A program made the position numbers and the translations under genes. Shown in pieces: positions 59,651 through 64,000 of a stretch of 64,000 bases of DNA (positions are counted from its first letter, which is position 1; the number at the start of each line of letters is the position of its first letter). The DNA lies in NCBI RefSeq assembly GCF_002865645.1, contig NW_020194588.1, positions 310,001 through 374,000 on the forward strand, read 5' to 3'. Origin of the DNA: Hyaloscypha bicolor E (taxonomy: Eukaryota; Ascomycota; Leotiomycetes; Helotiales; Hyaloscyphaceae). Under the pieces are notes generated by a model that worked only from the letters and a program-made list of their open reading frames with translations, searched no databases and was not told the DNA's origin.

Positions 59651-61300
59651 ATAAATATAACTATTATAAAATATATTCGTTTCCCGGCTTTTTTAGTTCT
59701 AAATACTTATATACTTTATAGCTAGACTTATTATAGTTATAGCAAGTCGATTTTTCCCGATTTAGGTAAATAATAATATAGTAATTCTTTTTCTAGTAAA
59801 TAAAGCAAATTATATTCAGTTTTATAAATTCTAATATAAGTATTATATTAAACCCTATTACTATATATTTACTATTCCGGTTTTATAAATCTTATAACAG
59901 GAATATATTTCTTTTCTATTTCTCTTTATTATTTCCTTTTTCTTTTTTTCTATTTTCTTTCTTTTATTATTCTATTAGCTTATTATTATATTTCTATTAA
60001 ATAAATAAATTCAAGTTATTTTTAACTTTTATAACTATAGAAATAAGCTTTTTTCTTTCTTATAAAATATTTCTTAAATAGTTAATCTTATTTCGAATCT
60101 TTTATCTCAAGCTACTAAATAAGTTATTTTGCTTTTATAATAAATCTATATATGTCAAGTTATTTAATAGGCTATTTAAATAAAATATAAAGCTTTAAAT
60201 ATTCTAATTTAGCTACTATTTCATATTCTTAAACTGGGTAAGAATATTATTATTATAAGATATTTATTAGTAAGTAATAAGATAATAAAATAAATTAGTA
60301 AATTATAAAACTATAGTATTAAATTTAGTATAGAACTAATTTCTGTTTCTTTTATAAGGTTCAGGGAAGCCTTCTCTAAATAAGAGCTTCTAATAATATA
60401 TATATATTTAGTAATTAATAAGCCTAAAGCCTATAATATAAATAGTAATATAATTATAATATTAAAAGGCTATTAATCTCTCTAATTAATACCTGTAATA
60501 TTCGAGATTCGTTATATGCCTTTAGGTTACATATAATCCTATATATATTATAACTATATTTTCTTTCTAGGGTCTTATTTCTAAGATCTATTAATCTATT
60601 CTAATAAAATATTTAATTAATTAATTATTGAATTAAGGTAAACTTCTAATATCTTAAAAGGTAGTTTTACTAATATAATTTAAATAATAGATATAAAAAT
60701 TATTTAATTAGATTAAGGCTAAATAAGTAAAAAGAAATAGTAATTATATTTCAAATATAGGATATAACTAGTAATTACAATTTCATTTGGGAACTAAGTA
60801 TTCTAATTAACTTAATTTAAAGTATTAAGGTACTATCCTATAAAATTAATATTATTTATTATATCTTATATTAAAATAATCTAAATGGCTTTATAGAAAG
60901 AATTTAATAAAATATTTATATAAGAAATTTATATAAATATTTCTAAGATTCCAGAAATTATTTATAGGCTTCTGGAAGTATATATTAATCGGTTATATTA
61001 ATTTCTAATTAGAACTACTATAAAAACTAGTAGTTAATTCAGGTAATTCTCTATTTTTATAAAAGAACCTCTTTATATTACTATATACTTTCTTCCTTTC
61101 TTATAACTATATATATAATAACTTCTTTTATTATTATTTTCTAGTTTCTTCTTTTACCCTTTTCCAAGTCCTCTTTAATTATTTTTAATTAATTTTATAA
61201 TATCTTCTAGTTTTACTATCTACTAATATAATTATAAGTATAAAGGTAATTTTATAGCCTCCCTTTCTATTATTAGCAGATACTTGAAGTATTTCAAGTA
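59650..61300 (-). pseudogene. Gypsy II gag relic with zinc knuckle
   Basis: Upstream of pol on the minus strand. About 59690-59770 reads YNYNKSSYKVYKYLELKKPGNEY, which fits a mutated CCHC knuckle (CYNCGKxGHKAxxCPEPKK...) with cysteines turned to tyrosine by G-to-A. Before it, about 60000-61100 gives gag-like stop-broken peptides. The start is not located. Confidence 0.6.
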
Positions 61301-64000
61301 TTTACTTATTAATTCCTTTATTTTATATACTATAATATCTAGTAAAAGGATTTATAACTATTATACTAAGGGTTCTAAATCCTATATCTTAGTAAGTTCT
61401 TTAGCTTTAATATCTATTAATATTAATATAATTCCAGATTCCTTATTACCTATTAGAGATTTACTAGTTCTAGAAAGATATTATAATCTTTAAGTAATTT
61501 CTTAAAAAATATCCTAAATATTATTATATTATTAATAATAAGCCTATTAATTAGGTTTTCGAAAACTAGAAAAAGTCTATTAAGCTTCGGAATTCTGTTT
61601 CCTGTTTTAATAAGGCTAATAAGAATATTATTTAAATTAGTATTCTAAAGATAAGTTTTTTCTAATATATTTAAATATTTATTAATTCCCTAAAGAAATA
61701 TTATAAAATCTATTTTTAAGGTATTAAGCTTATTACTAAAATTATTACTAAAATTTCTATATAATTTATTACTAGTACTTTAAGTACTAATAATATAATA
61801 TTTATAGCTATTTAAAATTTAACTTTAAAAATTCGGGTTTTCTATAAGGCATATATAGCTATTATAGGTCTTTTACTTATTTCTTTTAATATCTTTAATA
61901 CTAATATTATTATAATATAACTATATTCTATTAAAAAATATACGGATTTCGGAAATTATTACTTAATTCTTTACTAAATCCTAAATAGAGCTAGTATTTA
62001 GCATTCTTATTTTAGAAATTTATAAGAATTAGAATTTATTTATTTGAAATACCTATAGCTAGTTTATCTATAATAAATCTTTCTTAATTCTAAACCTTTT
62101 TTTAATAATTTAAATATAATTCTTATAAGCCTTAATAAAATCCTAGAAAATCTTTATAAATAAAAGAAAACCCTAGAAAAAAAATATCTCTATTATTATT
62201 ATTTCAAATCTTTTCTTAATTATCTAGATTTTCTTTTTTCTTTTAAATAACCTTTTTTTAGTAATTTAGAATTCTTTTTAATTTTAAAAGATTATTAAAA
62301 GATAATTTTAGATTTCAAGTTATAGTTTCAATTATATAATTTTAGAAGTTTCTTGAAATTTTCAAGATTAGAGAAAGCAAATAACTAAATATTATAATCT
62401 TTAGACCAGGCTTTTTATTTAATTAAATACTATTACTTCTTATTTCTATTAACTTATTAGTAATTAATAATAATTTCTATTTCTTATTTTTATTTTTTAT
62501 TATTATTTACTAATTCCGGAAATTTTTTAGAAAAATATAAATATAGCTTCTAATTCTTTTTTATTATATATTTTTTTAAAGAATATATAGAAAATTAAAT
62601 ATAAATAATTATATATATTTAATAGTTCTAATTTATATATTAAATTACTAATATATTTAAGAATCTTAAATAAATTTATAAATTTTAGCTTAAGCTTTTT
62701 TGCCTTAAATTTAATATTTCTTATTAATAGTATTATTTAAGCTTTTTTAATATAATAGATTTTCCGGTTATTTTATATATAATACTATAAATTCTTAAGC
62801 TTTCTTTACTTTATTTTAAAGATTTCTAGCCTCTTATATATAACTAGTATTTTTTCTATAATTCTGTTTTTAGAATTCTATAGAAATTAAAAATAATATC
62901 TATAATATATATAAAAAGATATATTTTATAAAATCTAATATTTTAAATTATTATATATAAATTCTATAAAAATTAACTTCTTAAACTAGTTATTTTTTTT
63001 AGATATTATAATAATATTTCAGGTAATATATTAAGGCCTAGTTCTGCTTTTTTATTTAATTATTTATTTAAAAATAATAAGCTATACTTAAATATTATTT
63101 ATATATTAAATAAAAATAGAAAATTAACTAGAATTAGCTAATAAATACTATTTTTTAGTTAGAAATAATTCTATTAGAGAAACTAAAGATTAAGAAAATA
63201 TAATTCTATATAATCTTAGTAAATTCCAGAAAATTAACTATTTTATAATATATAATATATCTTACTATTTTAGAGTACTAGTTAATAATTATAAGAAATT
63301 TTATTCTAGGATCTTTTAGGCTATTATAAACTACTAAATAGATTATATAGTAAATGCCTCTTAGCCTTAACTCTTTAATAAATATTATATTCTTAATAAT
63401 ATTTATAAATATTTCTTTTTATATTCTTCTAATATTAGAATCTTCTAAAGAGCTCGAGAGTTTTCTTTATTTTATAATATCCGGCTATTAGATTATTATA
63501 ATAAAGCTTTATAACTTCTTAATATAAAGCGGAATTATTAGATATAATAATTCTTAAATAGTATTTAAATAGGCTCTAATTATTTCTCTAGATTTCTTTT
63601 CTTATAGTATTTCTTTTACTAAGTTTCTATTTCAAGATATTTTAATATCAAGAATTATTTCTCTAAATTATCTAAATAATATCTAAAAGGAATTTAAATA
63701 AAGAGGCTAGTATTATAGCTCTTTTAGTAGCCGTATATATTTATATATAGGAAATTAGATATTTATAACTATCTAATTTAAAAACTCAAGAGACTAAAAA
63801 GTCTTTAGTTCTATTAAGTAATATAGTTATAAATATCTCTATTATCTTAGTTATAGTAATAGAGCTTTTAAAGCATTTCCCTATATTTTACTTCTTAACT
63901 AATTCTATAATTAAAGAATCTATAAAATAATTTATTTATTTATTTATCTTATACTAAATATTTCTTTTTAAATATCTATAAAAACCTTTAAATTATAATT
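61301..64000. other. AT-rich DNA to the right edge
   Basis: May include the 5' leader and LTR of Gypsy II or another relic; no LTR match or domain was found. The short open stretch at 61284-61493 has no support as a gene. Confidence 0.4.

Noticed and set aside
731..64000. Mitochondrial DNA or a bacterial AT-rich genome as the source of the A+T blocks
   Set aside because: The blocks contain paired LTRs, target duplications, and Copia, Gypsy and hAT proteins with C-to-T/G-to-A damage, which fits RIP in nuclear DNA.

Overview
The window is nuclear DNA of a filamentous ascomycete (Pezizomycotina) whose repeats have been hit by repeat-induced point mutation (RIP). The basis is a small two-exon gene structure with GT-AG introns of about 80 bp and CTNAN-type branch points, signal-peptide proteins with Kex2-type RR sites, and long tracts of extreme A+T in which recognisable retrotransposon proteins survive but are full of stop codons of the kind C-to-T and G-to-A changes produce. 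I cannot name the species.

Layout. 2-730 is the 3' end of an ordinary-composition gene running in from the left (LRR/F-box-like). 731-30,300 is an AT-rich block of nested LTR retrotransposons: a minus-strand Ty1/Copia element (1,883-21,471, TSD AATAA) split by a 13.2-kb Ty3/Gypsy element (1,945-15,126, TSD ATAG), then a truncated Copia copy (22,042-25,046), then a nearly complete plus-strand Copia copy (25,052-31,214, TSD GTATT). About 30,850-36,300 is a gene island of normal composition with three small predicted secreted proteins: a 216-aa protein on the minus strand with a G-C-T...H motif, a 162-aa eight-cysteine protein, and a 112-aa six-cysteine propeptide whose cysteines all lie in a second exon. 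Between them is a 458-bp MITE with long inverted ends. 35,914-37,383 is a 1.47-kb LTR element that carries only a gag-like frame. 37,930-64,000 is a second AT-rich block: a hAT transposase relic, Copia and Gypsy LTR fragments, another complete-ended Copia copy (44,959-50,956, TSD CTTAG/TTTAG) that lacks its reverse-transcriptase core, a solo Gypsy LTR (55,041-55,344, TSD GTAT) and a minus-strand chromodomain Gypsy (chromovirus) pol relic (56,288-59,800) that may continue past the right edge.

The arrangement is a 'two-speed' one: effector-like secreted-protein genes in a small island between heterochromatin-like AT isochores. On both sides the shift from mutated to unmutated DNA falls inside a transposon, with the better preserved LTR facing the genes. 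No rRNA, tRNA, CRISPR or biosynthetic cluster was seen. Coordinates of LTRs, TSDs, exons and small repeats were counted from the sequence; protein-domain ranges inside the mutated elements are approximate.
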